Source of the DNA: Streptomyces albidochromogenes
Lineage (GTDB): Bacteria > Actinomycetota > Actinomycetes > Streptomycetales > Streptomycetaceae
DNA: 60,219 nt
Direction: 5' to 3'
Assembly (NCBI RefSeq): GCF_005981925.1
Contig: NZ_VBVX01000004.1
Coordinates: 1-60,219 of the forward strand
Position 1 is the stretch's first letter, and the number at the start of each line of letters is the position of its first letter. A program made the translations under genes and the position numbers. Positions 41,739 through 49,680 of this stretch are shown here, in pieces. Below the pieces are notes generated by a model, which saw only the letters and a program-made list of their open reading frames with translations, did not search any database and was not told where the DNA came from.

Positions 41739-43211
41739 TCAGGCGTTCTCGCGGGCCGGGCCGGATTCCGTCACGGCGCTGAGCGGCGCGGCGATCGACT
41801 CCAGGCTCCGGCGCTCGCTCTTGACGCCCAGCACCGACTCGACCACCCCGGCGGCGACCATCAGCGCGGCGCCGACGCAGAACGCCAGGGTCGTGTCGGC
41901 GCGCTCCCCGCTGCTCACCAGGCCGTTGAACAGCAGCGGTCCGGTGATGCCGCCGAGGGCGGTGCCGACGGCGTAGAAGAAGGAGATGCACATCGCGCGC
42001 GTCTCCAGGGGAAAGACCTCGCTCACCGTCAGGTACGCCGAACTGGCCCCGGCGGAGGCGAAGAAGAGCACCGCGCACCAGCACGCGGTGAGCGTCACGG
42101 CGGACAGCGAGCCCTGCTGGAAGAGGTACGCCGTACCGAACAGCAGCAGACCGGACACGATGTAGGTACCGGCGATCATGGGCACGCGGCCGACACTGTC
42201 GAAGAAGTGGCCGAGGACCAGCGGGCCGAGCAGGTTGCCGACCGCGATCACCGCGAAGTAGTACGCCGTGGAGCCGACCGGCACGTCGAAGAACTCGGTC
42301 AGGATGACGGCGTAACCGAAGGTGATCGAGTTGTAGAGGAACGCCTGGCCGATGAAGAGCGACAGGCCGAGCGCCGTGCGCCCCCGGTACTGCGCGAAGA
42401 CCGTGCGCACGATGGTGCCGAAGCCGATGGACTTCCGCTGCCGGATGGCGATCTCCTCGTCCGGCACGGCGAGCCGCTTCCCGGTCTCCTGCTCCACCTG
42501 CTGTTCCACGCCGTCGACGATCCGGTCCGCCTCGTCCACCCGCCCGCGGATGAACAGCCAGCGCGGACTCTCCGGCACGTGCCGGCGGACCAGCAGGATG
42601 GCGAGGCCGAGCACCACGCCGGTCGCGAAGGCGAGCCGCCAGCCCAGGTCCTTCGGGAACAGGTCCGTGTCGAGGAACGCGACCGACGCGAGCGCGCCGA
42701 GCGCCGCGCCCGCCCAGAAGGTGCCGTTGATGATGAGGTCGATGCGGCCGCGCAGCCGGCCCGGGATCAGTTCGTCGATGGCCGAGTTGATGGCGGCGTA
42801 CTCGCCCCCGATGCCGAAACCGGTGAAGAAGCGGCAGAGATAGAAGAACCAGGCGGTTTCGGAAAAGGCGGTGGCCGCCGTCGCCGCGAGGTAGACCGCC
42901 AGCGTGATCATGAACAGCTTCTTGCGGCCGTAGATGTCGGTAAGCCGGCCGAAGAAGAGGGCGCCCACGCATGCTCCGGCCACATACAGGGCAGCAGCCC
43001 ACGTGGTCACCTGAACGGTGGTGATGTCGATGCCGCTGCCTTCTTCGGCGAGGCGGCCCACGATGTTGCCGACGATGGTCACTTCGAGGCCGTCGAGGAC
43101 CCACACCGTCCCCAGGCCGATGACGATCCGCCAGTGCCACGGTGACCACGGGAGGCGGTCGAGCCTCGCCGGAATGCGGGTGCGAATCACCCCGGTGTCC
43201 GTTGATGTCAT
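41739..43211 (-). CDS. MFS transporter, sugar-porter-like
   Basis: A 490-aa major facilitator with twelve predicted helices. GRLTDIYGRKKLF (loop 2-3 motif) lies near residues 87-99 and RFFTGFGIGGEYAAINSAIDELIP near 130-153; the large central loop (about 220-270) is charged. This type resembles the sugar and aromatic-acid transporters; the cargo is unknown. The message may be leaderless: the GGGTAC of a SigB-type promoter ends nine bases before the ATG and no ribosome binding site exists. Confidence 0.88.
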   Translation of the reverse strand: MTSTDTGVIRTRIPARLDRLPWSPWHWRIVIGLGTVWVLDGLEVTIVGNIVGRLAEEGSGIDITTVQVTTWAAALYVAGACVGALFFGRLTDIYGRKKLFMITLAVYLAATAATAFSETAWFFYLCRFFTGFGIGGEYAAINSAIDELIPGRLRGRIDLIINGTFWAGAALGALASVAFLDTDLFPKDLGWRLAFATGVVLGLAILLVRRHVPESPRWLFIRGRVDEADRIVDGVEQQVEQETGKRLAVPDEEIAIRQRKSIGFGTIVRTVFAQYRGRTALGLSLFIGQAFLYNSITFGYAVILTEFFDVPVGSTAYYFAVIAVGNLLGPLVLGHFFDSVGRVPMIAGTYIVSGLLLFGTAYLFQQGSLSAVTLTACWCAVLFFASAGASSAYLTVSEVFPLETRAMCISFFYAVGTALGGITGPLLFNGLVSSGERADTTLAFCVGAALMVAAGVVESVLGVKSERRSLESIAAPLSAVTESGPARENA

Positions 43212-43220
43212 CACACGCGG

Positions 43221-43245
43221 GTACCCGGACAGAAACGAACAACGC
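43221..43245 (-). promoter_or_regulatory. SigB-type promoter candidate of the MFS gene
   Basis: On the minus strand GCGT, 15 nt, GGGTAC. The -10 is perfect and followed by CCGCGTG, as before the PAP2-DAGK gene. It fits the GNNT-N14-16-GGGTAC form. Confidence 0.5.
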
Positions 43246-43259
43246 TCGGACACCGCGGA

Positions 43260-43284
43260 GTTTGGGCCCGGAGTCACGGGATAC
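43260..43284 (+). promoter_or_regulatory. SigB-like promoter candidate of the gas vesicle operon
   Basis: GTTT, 14 nt, GGGATAC, 19 bp before the gvpO ATG. The -35 and spacing fit; the -10 is imperfect. Confidence 0.4.
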
Positions 43285-43302
43285 ACGATGACGGAGGCTG
43301 CA

Positions 43303-43674
43303 ATGGCAAATACATCCGGTACTTCCGGAAAGTCTGATACGTCCAATGCGTCCGACAACGAAGAGAAGAACGAGAAGAGTTCACAGAGCACGTCATCCAG
43401 CAAGACGGAAAGCCTGCCGGGCCCGATGGAGGTGCTGCGCGGAGCGCGGGCACAACTGGCGGAGCTCACCGGCATGGAGGCCGAGTCGGTCTCGTCCTTC
43501 GAACGCACGGAGGACGACGGCTGGGTGTTGCGGGTCGAGGTCCTCGAACTGGCCAGGGTCCCCGACACCATGAGCCTCCTCGCGTCGTACGAAGTCACTC
43601 TCGACGCCCACGGAGCGCTCACCGGCTACCGGCGCGTCAGCCGCTACGAGCGCGGCAGGGCGGACCGTTCATAG
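43303..43674 (+). CDS. gvpO: gas vesicle protein GvpO
   Basis: A 123-aa GvpO, an accessory gas vesicle protein found in actinomycetes and haloarchaea. Residues 1-42 are a Ser/Thr/Lys/Glu-rich disordered tail with unusually many A/T-ending codons. The conserved GvpO domain follows (ARAQLAELTGMEAESVSSFER, DGWVLRVEVLELARVPDTMSLLASYEV, RVSRYERGR). The ATG at 43303 is preferred over 43288 because GGAGG lies between them at the right distance. It is first in the operon O-A-F-G-J-L-S-K. Confidence 0.92.
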   Translation: MANTSGTSGKSDTSNASDNEEKNEKSSQSTSSSKTESLPGPMEVLRGARAQLAELTGMEAESVSSFERTEDDGWVLRVEVLELARVPDTMSLLASYEVTLDAHGALTGYRRVSRYERGRADRS

Positions 43675-43703
43675 ACACCCGACATTAAGGAGGGCTGGTC
43701 GGC

Positions 43704-44135
43704 ATGACCGTAGTCCCGGCACAGCAAGGTGGAGGCGGCGGCGGTACCAGCGGCCTCTACGACGTCCTGGAGCTCGTCCTCGACCGGGGACTCGTGATCG
43801 ACGCGTTCGTACGTGTCTCCCTGGTCGGCATCGAGATCCTCAAGATCGACATCCGCGTCGTGGTGGCCAGCGTCGACACGTACCTGCGCTTCGCCGAAGC
43901 CTGCAACCGCCTCGACCTCGAAACCGGCGCCAACAAGAGCCCCGGCCTCCCGGAGATCGTGGGCGACGTCACCGAGTCCGGCGCGAGGGGCAAGTCCAAG
44001 GGGGCGCTGTCCGGCGCCGCCGAGACCCTCTCGGGCGCCTTCCAGCAGGTGCGCGGCGGTGACGACGAGAAGGCCGAGTCGAGGACGAGCAGCCGGCGCA
44101 GCAGCACGTCCCGCCGGAAGGAGGAGCAGGAGTGA
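43704..44135 (+). CDS. gvpA: gas vesicle structural protein GvpA
   Basis: A 143-aa GvpA-family protein. The core (residues 15-75: [44 protein letters not shown]) is the conserved shell-forming helix-strand-strand-helix unit. A tail of about 70 residues rich in Ser, Arg, Glu and Gly follows, far longer than in cyanobacterial GvpA (about 70 aa in total). A strong AAGGAGGG ribosome binding site suggests high expression. It shares a GTGA with gvpF. Confidence 0.93.
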   Translation: MTVVPAQQGGGGGGTSGLYDVLELVLDRGLVIDAFVRVSLVGIEILKIDIRVVVASVDTYLRFAEACNRLDLETGANKSPGLPEIVGDVTESGARGKSKGALSGAAETLSGAFQQVRGGDDEKAESRTSSRRSSTSRRKEEQE

Positions 44136-44848
44136 GTACGTACGTCTACGGGATCGCCCGCGGAAACCACCCCGAACTGCCCGAGCCGACCAACGGTGTC
44201 GGCGAGCCGCCGATGCCCGTACGGGCCCTGCGGACCGGCGAACTGACCGCCCTGGTCAGCGACGCGCCCGAGGACCTCAGGCCCAAGCGCCGCGACCTGC
44301 TGGCGCACCAGACCGTGCTGGCGGAGGCCGGCGCCGTGGGCGCGGTACTGCCGATGCGCTTCGGCAGTCTGTCGACCGACGACGAGTCGGTGCGCACGGT
44401 GCTCGCCGAGCGCGAGAAGCACTACCTGGAGCGGCTCGACGCGCTCGACAACAAGGTCGAGTACAACGTGAAGGCCTCGCACGACGAGGAGGCCGTCCTG
44501 CACCAGGTACTGGCCGACGACCCCGAACTGCGCGCCCTCAACGAGGCAAACCGCGCGGCCGGCGGCGGCACGTACGAGCAGAAGCTGCGGCTCGGCGAGC
44601 GCGTCGTGCAGGCGGTGCAGCAGCGCGAGAAGCGCGACGGCGAACTGGTCCGCCAGGCCCTGGAGGGGGCGGCGGGAGACATCAGCCCCGGCCCCGACAG
44701 CAGCGGCTGGCTGGCGAACATCTCGTTCCTCGTCGACCGCGACAGCACGGCGGACTTCGTCGAGGCCGTGGACGCCCTGCGCAAGGAACACCCCCACCTC
44801 GTGCTCCAGGTGAACGGCCCACTGCCTCCTTACAGCTTCGTGGAGTGA
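44132..44848 (+). CDS. gvpF: gas vesicle protein GvpF
   Basis: A 238-aa GvpF/GvpL-family accessory protein with two ferredoxin-like alpha/beta parts: [18 protein letters not shown] at the start, [24 protein letters not shown] near 56-79, VEYNVKAS near 110 and the conserved end [12 protein letters not shown]. GvpF is thought to act in assembly, touching the growing shell. The GTG start overlaps gvpA. Confidence 0.93.
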   Translation: MSTYVYGIARGNHPELPEPTNGVGEPPMPVRALRTGELTALVSDAPEDLRPKRRDLLAHQTVLAEAGAVGAVLPMRFGSLSTDDESVRTVLAEREKHYLERLDALDNKVEYNVKASHDEEAVLHQVLADDPELRALNEANRAAGGGTYEQKLRLGERVVQAVQQREKRDGELVRQALEGAAGDISPGPDSSGWLANISFLVDRDSTADFVEAVDALRKEHPHLVLQVNGPLPPYSFVE

Positions 44849-44854
44849 CGCCGC

Positions 44855-45091
44855 ATGGGCCTCCTGGGAGAGCTGCTCCTCCTGCCCCTGGCCCCTGTCC
44901 GCGGCACCTCCTGGGTGCTGCGGCAGGTGGTCACGGAGGCGGAGCGCCAGTACTACGATCCGTCGGCCATCCAGCGTGAACTCTCCGCCCTGGAGCGGCA
45001 GCTCGATGCCGGAGAGATCGACGAGGCCGAATTCGACCGCCGTGAGGACGAACTCCTCGACCGGCTGGAGAAGAGGAACCCGGCACCATGA
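44855..45091 (+). CDS. gvpG: gas vesicle protein GvpG
   Basis: A 78-aa GvpG: a hydrophobic N terminus (GLLGELLLLPLAPVRGTSWV) and a helical, acidic remainder (AIQRELSALERQLDAGEIDEAEFDRREDELLDRL in two helices) likely to form a coiled coil. It is a small assembly factor. It starts six bases after gvpF, and its stop overlaps the next small ORF as ATGA. Confidence 0.92.
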   Translation: MGLLGELLLLPLAPVRGTSWVLRQVVTEAERQYYDPSAIQRELSALERQLDAGEIDEAEFDRREDELLDRLEKRNPAP

Positions 45092-45135
45092 CCTACCGTG
45101 AGCGCGCGGCCGACGAAAGCCGGGCCCGCCGATGA
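45088..45135 (+). CDS. 15-codon ORF bridging gvpG and gvpJ
   Basis: A small ORF, MTYRERAADESRARR, overlaps the gvpG stop by ATGA at its start and the gvpJ start by ATGA at its end. In many streptomycetes (from memory, cluster order O-A-F-G-Y-Z-J-L-S-K) gvpY and gvpZ lie here. The exact double coupling suggests either a remnant left by an in-frame deletion of Y-Z or a coupling relay that keeps ribosomes moving into gvpJ. It may not make a functional peptide. Confidence 0.5.
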   Translation: MTYRERAADESRARR

Positions 45136-45473
45136 CGACGCCCAACAGACTTCCCGACCCGTACGGCTCCCAGGGCGGCGGCGCGAATCTCGCCGACATT
45201 TTGGAGCGCGTGCTGGACAAGGGCGTCGTCATCGCGGGAGACATCAAGATCAATCTCCTGGACATCGAACTCCTCACCATCAAACTGCGTCTCATCGTCG
45301 CCTCCGTCGACAAGGCGAAGGAAATGGGCATCGACTGGTGGGAGGACGACCCGTCGCTCTCCTCCGGCGCCCGGCGACGTGAACTCGCCGAGGAGAACGA
45401 GCGGTTGCAGCGCCGCATCGCCGACCTGGAGGCGGCGCCGGCCCAGGTGGAACGCAAGGACGACGAGGCATGA
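45132..45473 (+). CDS. gvpJ: gas vesicle protein GvpJ (GvpA family)
   Basis: A 113-aa GvpA-family minor protein. The core NLADILERVLDKGVVIAGDIKINLLDIELLTIKLRLIVASVDK spans about residues 19-61 (quoted in parts: VLDKGVVIAGDIKI, LIVASVDKAKEMG). A WWEDDP segment and a short coiled coil (ELAEENERLQRRIADLEAA) follow. GvpJ is a nucleation or tip-shaping paralogue of GvpA. The ATG overlaps the small ORF and the stop overlaps gvpL. Confidence 0.92.
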   Translation: MTTPNRLPDPYGSQGGGANLADILERVLDKGVVIAGDIKINLLDIELLTIKLRLIVASVDKAKEMGIDWWEDDPSLSSGARRRELAEENERLQRRIADLEAAPAQVERKDDEA

Positions 45474-46300
45474 ACGAACTGCGGTACGTGTACGCGGTGA
45501 CCCGCCCCTTCGACGGCGTACTCCCCGAGGGCGTGCGCGGCCTCGGCGGTGAGCCGCCCCGGTTGCTCGACCACGGCGACCTGGTCGCCGTGGTCGGCGC
45601 GGTGCCGGCCGAGGACTTCGCCGAGGCGCCGCTCAAGAAGCGCCTGGAGGACCTCGACTGGCTCACCGCCACCGCCCGCGCCCACGAGGCGGTCATCGGC
45701 GCCATGACCACCGTGACCTGCACGGTGCCACTGCGCCTGGCCACCGTGTGCGTCGACGACAGCGGAGTGCGCAGGCTGCTCGACGCGGGCCGCGACCGCT
45801 TCACGACGACGCTGGAGCGGCTGGAAGGGCGCGTCGAGTGGGGCGTCAAGGTGTACGCCGACCCCCAGCCGGACCCGGCGACGCCCGGGCCGGCCGGGTC
45901 CGACGGGCCCTCGGCCGCGCCGCGCGAGCGGCCCGCCGCACCCGCCTCCGGCCGCGACTACCTGCGCCGGCGCCTGAGCAGCCGCCAGGCCCGCGAAGGG
46001 GTGTGGGAGCGCGCCGAGGCCCTGTCGCGCACGCTCCACGCGGAACTCTCGCAGCGCGCCCAGGCCGCCGCCCTGCACCGCCCGCAGGACTCCCGGCTCT
46101 CCGAGGCGCGCGGGCAGAACGTACTCAACGCGGCCTACCTGGTGCCGCGCGAGAGCAGCCAGGAGTTCGTCGCGGAGGTCGGCCGGCTGACGCCGCGGGA
46201 CCAGGGCGTACGGGTGGAACTGACGGGCCCGTGGGCTCCGTACTCCTTCGCGGGACAGGCCGGACAGGCCGGGCCCGACGAGGCGGGGACGGGCCGATGA
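45470..46300 (+). CDS. gvpL: gas vesicle protein GvpL (GvpL/F family)
   Basis: A 276-aa member of the GvpL/GvpF family, longer than the GvpF here because of a Pro/Ala-rich linker (residues about 130-155). Conserved parts are LRYVYAVTRPFDG, ARAHEAVIGAMTTVTCTVPLRLATV, VEWGVKVYAD and the end VELTGPWAPYSFAG. It is probably an assembly factor that binds other Gvp proteins. The ATG overlaps gvpJ, and the stop overlaps gvpS as ATGA. Confidence 0.92.
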   Translation: MNELRYVYAVTRPFDGVLPEGVRGLGGEPPRLLDHGDLVAVVGAVPAEDFAEAPLKKRLEDLDWLTATARAHEAVIGAMTTVTCTVPLRLATVCVDDSGVRRLLDAGRDRFTTTLERLEGRVEWGVKVYADPQPDPATPGPAGSDGPSAAPRERPAAPASGRDYLRRRLSSRQAREGVWERAEALSRTLHAELSQRAQAAALHRPQDSRLSEARGQNVLNAAYLVPRESSQEFVAEVGRLTPRDQGVRVELTGPWAPYSFAGQAGQAGPDEAGTGR

Positions 46301-46512
46301 CGGCGCAGCCCACCGACGCCGGCCCTCTCGCCCAGCGCCAGCTCGCCCTCGTCGACCTCCTGGACCGGCTGCTCGCCGGCGGGGTCGTGATCACGGGCGA
46401 CCTCACCCTGCGCATCGCCGACGTCGACCTCGTACGGGTCGACCTCAACGCCCTCATCAGCTCCGTCAACGTCGACGTGCCGTCCCCGTTCGAGGAGGAG
46501 GAGTCCCTGTGA
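46297..46512 (+). CDS. gvpS: gas vesicle protein GvpS (GvpA family)
   Basis: A 71-aa GvpA-family protein that keeps the core helix and strand (LALVDLLDRLLAGGVVITGD, IADVDLVRVDLNALISSV) and ends in an acidic tail (FEEEESL). It is the third GvpA-like paralogue in the operon, likely a minor component. The ATG overlaps gvpL, and the stop overlaps the gvpK GTG. Confidence 0.9.
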   Translation: MTAQPTDAGPLAQRQLALVDLLDRLLAGGVVITGDLTLRIADVDLVRVDLNALISSVNVDVPSPFEEEESL

Positions 46513-46808
46513 CCGCCGAGAGCACCGAAGGACGCCGCCGCGTCGAGCTGGACGCCGACACCGTCGAACGCGACCTCGTCAAGCTCGTCCTGACGGTCGT
46601 GGAGCTGCTGCGTCAGCTGATGGAGCGCCAGGCGCTGCGCCGGGTGGAGACCGGCGACCTCAGCGAGGAGCAGGAGGAGCGGATCGGCATGACGCTCATG
46701 CTCCTGGAGGACCGCATGGACGTCCTGCGCACCCGGTTCGGACTCGAACCCGAGGACCTCAACATCGACCTGGGACCCCTGGGACCGCTGCTGCCCAGGG
46801 GCGAATAG
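46509..46808 (+). CDS. gvpK: gas vesicle protein GvpK
   Basis: A 99-aa GvpK with the conserved sequence ERDLVKLVLTVVELLRQLMERQALRRVE near residues 20-47 and RIGMTLMLLEDRMDVLRTRFGL near 59-80. It is needed for vesicle formation in other organisms, with an unclear role. It is the last gene of the operon. The GTG start overlaps gvpS. Confidence 0.93.
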   Translation: MTAESTEGRRRVELDADTVERDLVKLVLTVVELLRQLMERQALRRVETGDLSEEQEERIGMTLMLLEDRMDVLRTRFGLEPEDLNIDLGPLGPLLPRGE

Positions 46809-46853
46809 GAACACCGGGGAAACACCACGGAACGCACAGTACGGAAAAGGAAA

Positions 46854-46881
46854 GGGGCGGCGGCCCGAAGGCCGCCGCCCC
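46854..46881. terminator. terminator between gvpK and the CDF gene
   Basis: A perfect 12-bp stem (GGGGCGGCGGCC and its complement) with a CGAA loop on the plus strand. A T-rich run (TTTCCTTTT) follows only on the minus strand, so it also terminates a minus-strand transcript. Confidence 0.85.
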
Positions 46882-46883
46882 GG

Positions 46884-46922
46884 TCATCTCGACATGCCCA
46901 CCAGCAGAAGAACCGGAACCAT
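46884..46922 (-). CDS. 12-residue ORF with perfect Shine-Dalgarno
   Basis: MVPVLLLVGMSR is preceded by AGGAGGTG at ideal spacing and followed directly by a strong terminator with a T-run. It would form a very short minus-strand transcript. A leader or signalling peptide or a decoy translation site are possibilities; no family is recognised and the promoter is not clear. Confidence 0.4.
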   Translation of the reverse strand: MVPVLLLVGMSR

Positions 46923-46990
46923 GGTGTGCACCTCCTGAGCTCCGAGTGCCCTCATTCCCCCCTCGTACACCGCGCACACGGAGAGCCCAC

Positions 46991-47971
46991 GTGACCCAGA
47001 AGTCCGACCGCGAGACCCGTAACACCGTCCTGGTGGCTCTCGCCGCCAACCTCGTCATAGCCGTCGCGAAAACAGTCGGCGGACTGGTGTCCGGTTCGCC
47101 CGCGCTGCTCTCCGAGGCCGCGCACTCCGTGGCGGACAGCGTCAACGAGGTCTTCCTGCTCGCCGCCCTGCGCCGCAGCCGCCGCCCGGCCGACCGGAAG
47201 CACCCCTTCGGATACGGCAAGGAGCGCTACTTCTGGTCCCTGCTGGCCGCCGTCGGCATCTTCGTCATGGGCGGCTGCTTCTCCGTCTACCAGGGCTTCG
47301 AAGCGCTGGGCGCGGCGAACGGCCAGGAGTCGCACACCGGTTACCTCGCCGGGCTCGCCGTCCTCGGCGTCGCCCTGCTCGCCGAGGGCACGTCCCTCGC
47401 CCGCGCCCTCTACCAGGCACACCGCCAGCCGGGCGCCGGCATCGGCGACGACCCGGCGCTGCGCACGGTCGTCGCCGAGGACGGCACGGCCGTGGTCGGT
47501 GTGCTCCTCGCCGCCGCCGGCATGGCACTTCACCTGGTGACCGGGGACGCCGTCTACGAGGCCGTCGCGTCCTTCTCCATCGGACTGCTGCTGGGGTACG
47601 TCGCCTTCCGGCTCGGCCGGGAAGCCCGCGCCCAGCTCATCGGCGAGGCCGCCGCCCCCGAACTGCGGGCCGACATCCGCCGGCTCGTCGAGGCGCAGCC
47701 CGAGATCGACAACGTCGCCGAACTGCTGACCATGCAGATGGGGCTCGACTCGCTCCTGGTGGCCGCCCGCGTCGATCTGGCGCCGGGACTGGACAGCGAG
47801 GAGGTGGAGCTCGTCTGCGTACGCATCAAGAAGTCCGTGAAAAAGACCTGGCCGCAGGCCGACCAGGTCTTTCTCGATGTTACCGAGGCCCCTTCCGACG
47901 CCGAGGACTCGGGTGGAGCCCCGGCCGCAGCCGCGGGGGCCGTTACTGCTGAAGCGGACGGTAGACGGTGA
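46991..47971 (+). CDS. cation diffusion facilitator (CDF) transporter
   Basis: A 326-aa metal/proton antiporter. The first membrane metal site is in SEAAHSVADSVNE (His and Asp) near residues 38-50; the second is in VAEDGTAVVG near 160, with Glu-Asp in place of the usual His/Asp pair, which may shift specificity. About six helices are followed by a C-terminal domain (200-300). Zn, Fe, Mn or Co export is typical. The GTG at 46991 follows GGAGAGCC. It overlaps the convergent PAP2-DAGK gene by 29 bp. Confidence 0.9.
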   Translation: MTQKSDRETRNTVLVALAANLVIAVAKTVGGLVSGSPALLSEAAHSVADSVNEVFLLAALRRSRRPADRKHPFGYGKERYFWSLLAAVGIFVMGGCFSVYQGFEALGAANGQESHTGYLAGLAVLGVALLAEGTSLARALYQAHRQPGAGIGDDPALRTVVAEDGTAVVGVLLAAAGMALHLVTGDAVYEAVASFSIGLLLGYVAFRLGREARAQLIGEAAAPELRADIRRLVEAQPEIDNVAELLTMQMGLDSLLVAARVDLAPGLDSEEVELVCVRIKKSVKKTWPQADQVFLDVTEAPSDAEDSGGAPAAAAGAVTAEADGRR

Positions 47972-49463
47972 GGGCCTCGTGGGCCTTGTCGATGACGAAC
48001 TCCTCGGGCGCCGGGGCCACTTCACCGTCGTACGCGAGCAGGGTGCCCGGCGCGAGGCCCGAGATCCACACCCGGCGCAGCCGCTGCGCCGCGTGCACGG
48101 GGGAGCGGCTCAGCGGCCCGGCCAGCGCCGCCGCAAGCAGCCGCAGGCCCGGCAGCCGCCCGCCGTGCACCACGCGCACGTCGAGCAGCCCGTCGGCCAG
48201 GTCCAGGCGGCGGCCGGGGGTCGGGCCGAGGCGCTGGTACATGCCGTTGCCGGCGAACAGCATCCACAGCGCGCGCCGGCGCCCCTTGTGCTCTCCGATG
48301 GTGGCCTCCAGCGGCCGCTCGCCGCGCAGCACCTCCGCCGCCGCCAGGATGCCGGCGGGCCAGCCGCCGATGCGCGGCCCCCAGTGCTCCCTGATCCGTA
48401 CCAGCTCGGGATAGACGCCCAGGCTGAAGGTGTTGAGGAAGTGGCCCGGTTCGCCGTCGGGGCCGGGCCCCGGCGTGAACCGGCCCAGGTCGACCTTGAC
48501 CGCGTCGCCGGACTCCAGGGCCCGGCAGGTGTCCTGGACCTCCTCGATGCCCAGGTCGTACGCGAAGTGGTTCAGCGTGCCGCCGGGGAACACGGCGAGC
48601 GGCACCCCGCGGGCGGCGGCGACGACCGCGGCCCGGTTCACCGTGCCGTCCCCGCCGCAGACCCCGATCGCCCGGCCCTGCTGCGCCGCCTTCTCCAGCT
48701 CGGCGGACAGGGCGTCGGGTTCGCACTCGACGACCTCCGCGCGCGGCAGCGCGTCGCGCACCAGCGCCGCCTTCGCGGCGGCCGAGCCCGACCGCTTGTT
48801 GACGACGACGACCAGGTCCTGGCCGGCGGGGAGCGCCGGCGCCTCGGTGTACGGCCGGCCGGGCGCCGGGATCTGCCCCCGCGTCGGTACGAGCCCGCGC
48901 ACCGCGAACGCCGCCCCGACCCCCAGGGCCGCGCCCACCAGGACGTCGCTGGGGTAGTGCGCGCCCGTGTAGATGCGGGAGAAGGCAACCGACGCCGCCA
49001 CCGGCGCGACGACCGCCCCCCACCCCTTGGACTCCAGCGCGACGCCCGTCGCGAAGGCGGCGGCGGAGGCGGAGTGCCCGGAGGGGAAGGAGGTGGTGAT
49101 GGGCTGGCGCTTGAGCTGGCGGATCAGCGGCACGGAGTCCAGGACGGGCCTGACCCGGCGCACCGAACGCTTCCCCACGGTGTTGACCGCGAGGGAGGCC
49201 AGCGCGAGGGAGGCGAGACCGCGCACGGCGGCCCGGCGGGCGCGGGTGCTGCCGCCGACGGCCGCTATCCCGGCGGCCGTGCCGAACCACAGCACGCCGT
49301 GGTTCGCCCCGTGGCTGAGACGCGGCAGGACGCGGTCCGCGCCCGGCCAGTGATGGGTCGCCACGCCGTGGAAAAGCGCCCGGTCCCGGGCGCTCAGCCA
49401 GGAGGCGATCCGTCCCGACGGCCGGGGCGGGATGTGCGCGTGTGCGGAAGACGCAGAAGACAT
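47943..49463 (-). CDS. PAP2 phosphatase-diacylglycerol kinase fusion
   Basis: A 506-aa bifunctional lipid enzyme. The N-terminal type-2 phosphatidic acid phosphatase has all three motifs: K-x6-RP (residues 98-106), PSGH (127-130) and SR-x5-H-x3-D (162-173). The C-terminal lipid kinase domain has CGGDGTVN near 272-279 and FPGGTLNHFAYDLGI. Together these could interconvert phosphatidate and diacylglycerol. A SigB-type promoter ends nine bases before the ATG, with no ribosome binding site, suggesting a leaderless stress transcript. Confidence 0.92.
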   Translation of the reverse strand: MSSASSAHAHIPPRPSGRIASWLSARDRALFHGVATHHWPGADRVLPRLSHGANHGVLWFGTAAGIAAVGGSTRARRAAVRGLASLALASLAVNTVGKRSVRRVRPVLDSVPLIRQLKRQPITTSFPSGHSASAAAFATGVALESKGWGAVVAPVAASVAFSRIYTGAHYPSDVLVGAALGVGAAFAVRGLVPTRGQIPAPGRPYTEAPALPAGQDLVVVVNKRSGSAAAKAALVRDALPRAEVVECEPDALSAELEKAAQQGRAIGVCGGDGTVNRAAVVAAARGVPLAVFPGGTLNHFAYDLGIEEVQDTCRALESGDAVKVDLGRFTPGPGPDGEPGHFLNTFSLGVYPELVRIREHWGPRIGGWPAGILAAAEVLRGERPLEATIGEHKGRRRALWMLFAGNGMYQRLGPTPGRRLDLADGLLDVRVVHGGRLPGLRLLAAALAGPLSRSPVHAAQRLRRVWISGLAPGTLLAYDGEVAPAPEEFVIDKAHEALTVYRPLQQ

Positions 49464-49472
49464 GGCACGCGA

Positions 49473-49498
49473 GTACCCGTCCCGCGCCCTTCCGAATC
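49473..49498 (-). promoter_or_regulatory. SigB-type promoter candidate of the PAP2-DAGK gene
   Basis: On the minus strand GATT, 16 nt, GGGTAC. The -10 is perfect and followed by TCGCGTG and the ATG. Confidence 0.5.
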
Positions 49499-49680
49499 AA
49501 CGCCCCACCCGGGCGGGCTCCACGCCCCGCGGCCCGGGCCCCGTGCGGACGGCCGGGGCGGCGGCCCGGACGGGTGCCCGGGGGGCGGGACGTTCGTACA
49601 GTGGGGTGAGGAATGGGAGGTCCGTTTCCCCCTCCGGGATGTCTGACGGGACGTGCACGGCGAGTACCCGAAGGTGAACC

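Noticed and set aside
43233-43236. GTTT only six bases before the MFS GGGTAC as its -35 element
   Set aside because: Spacing is far too short; GCGT at 15 nt was kept instead, as a weak -35.
38566-43242. A 1558-residue open frame on the minus strand across NDH, transketolase, LigD and MFS genes
   Set aside because: It is antisense to genes with clear catalytic motifs and has no recognisable domain. Long antisense frames are normal at this GC content.
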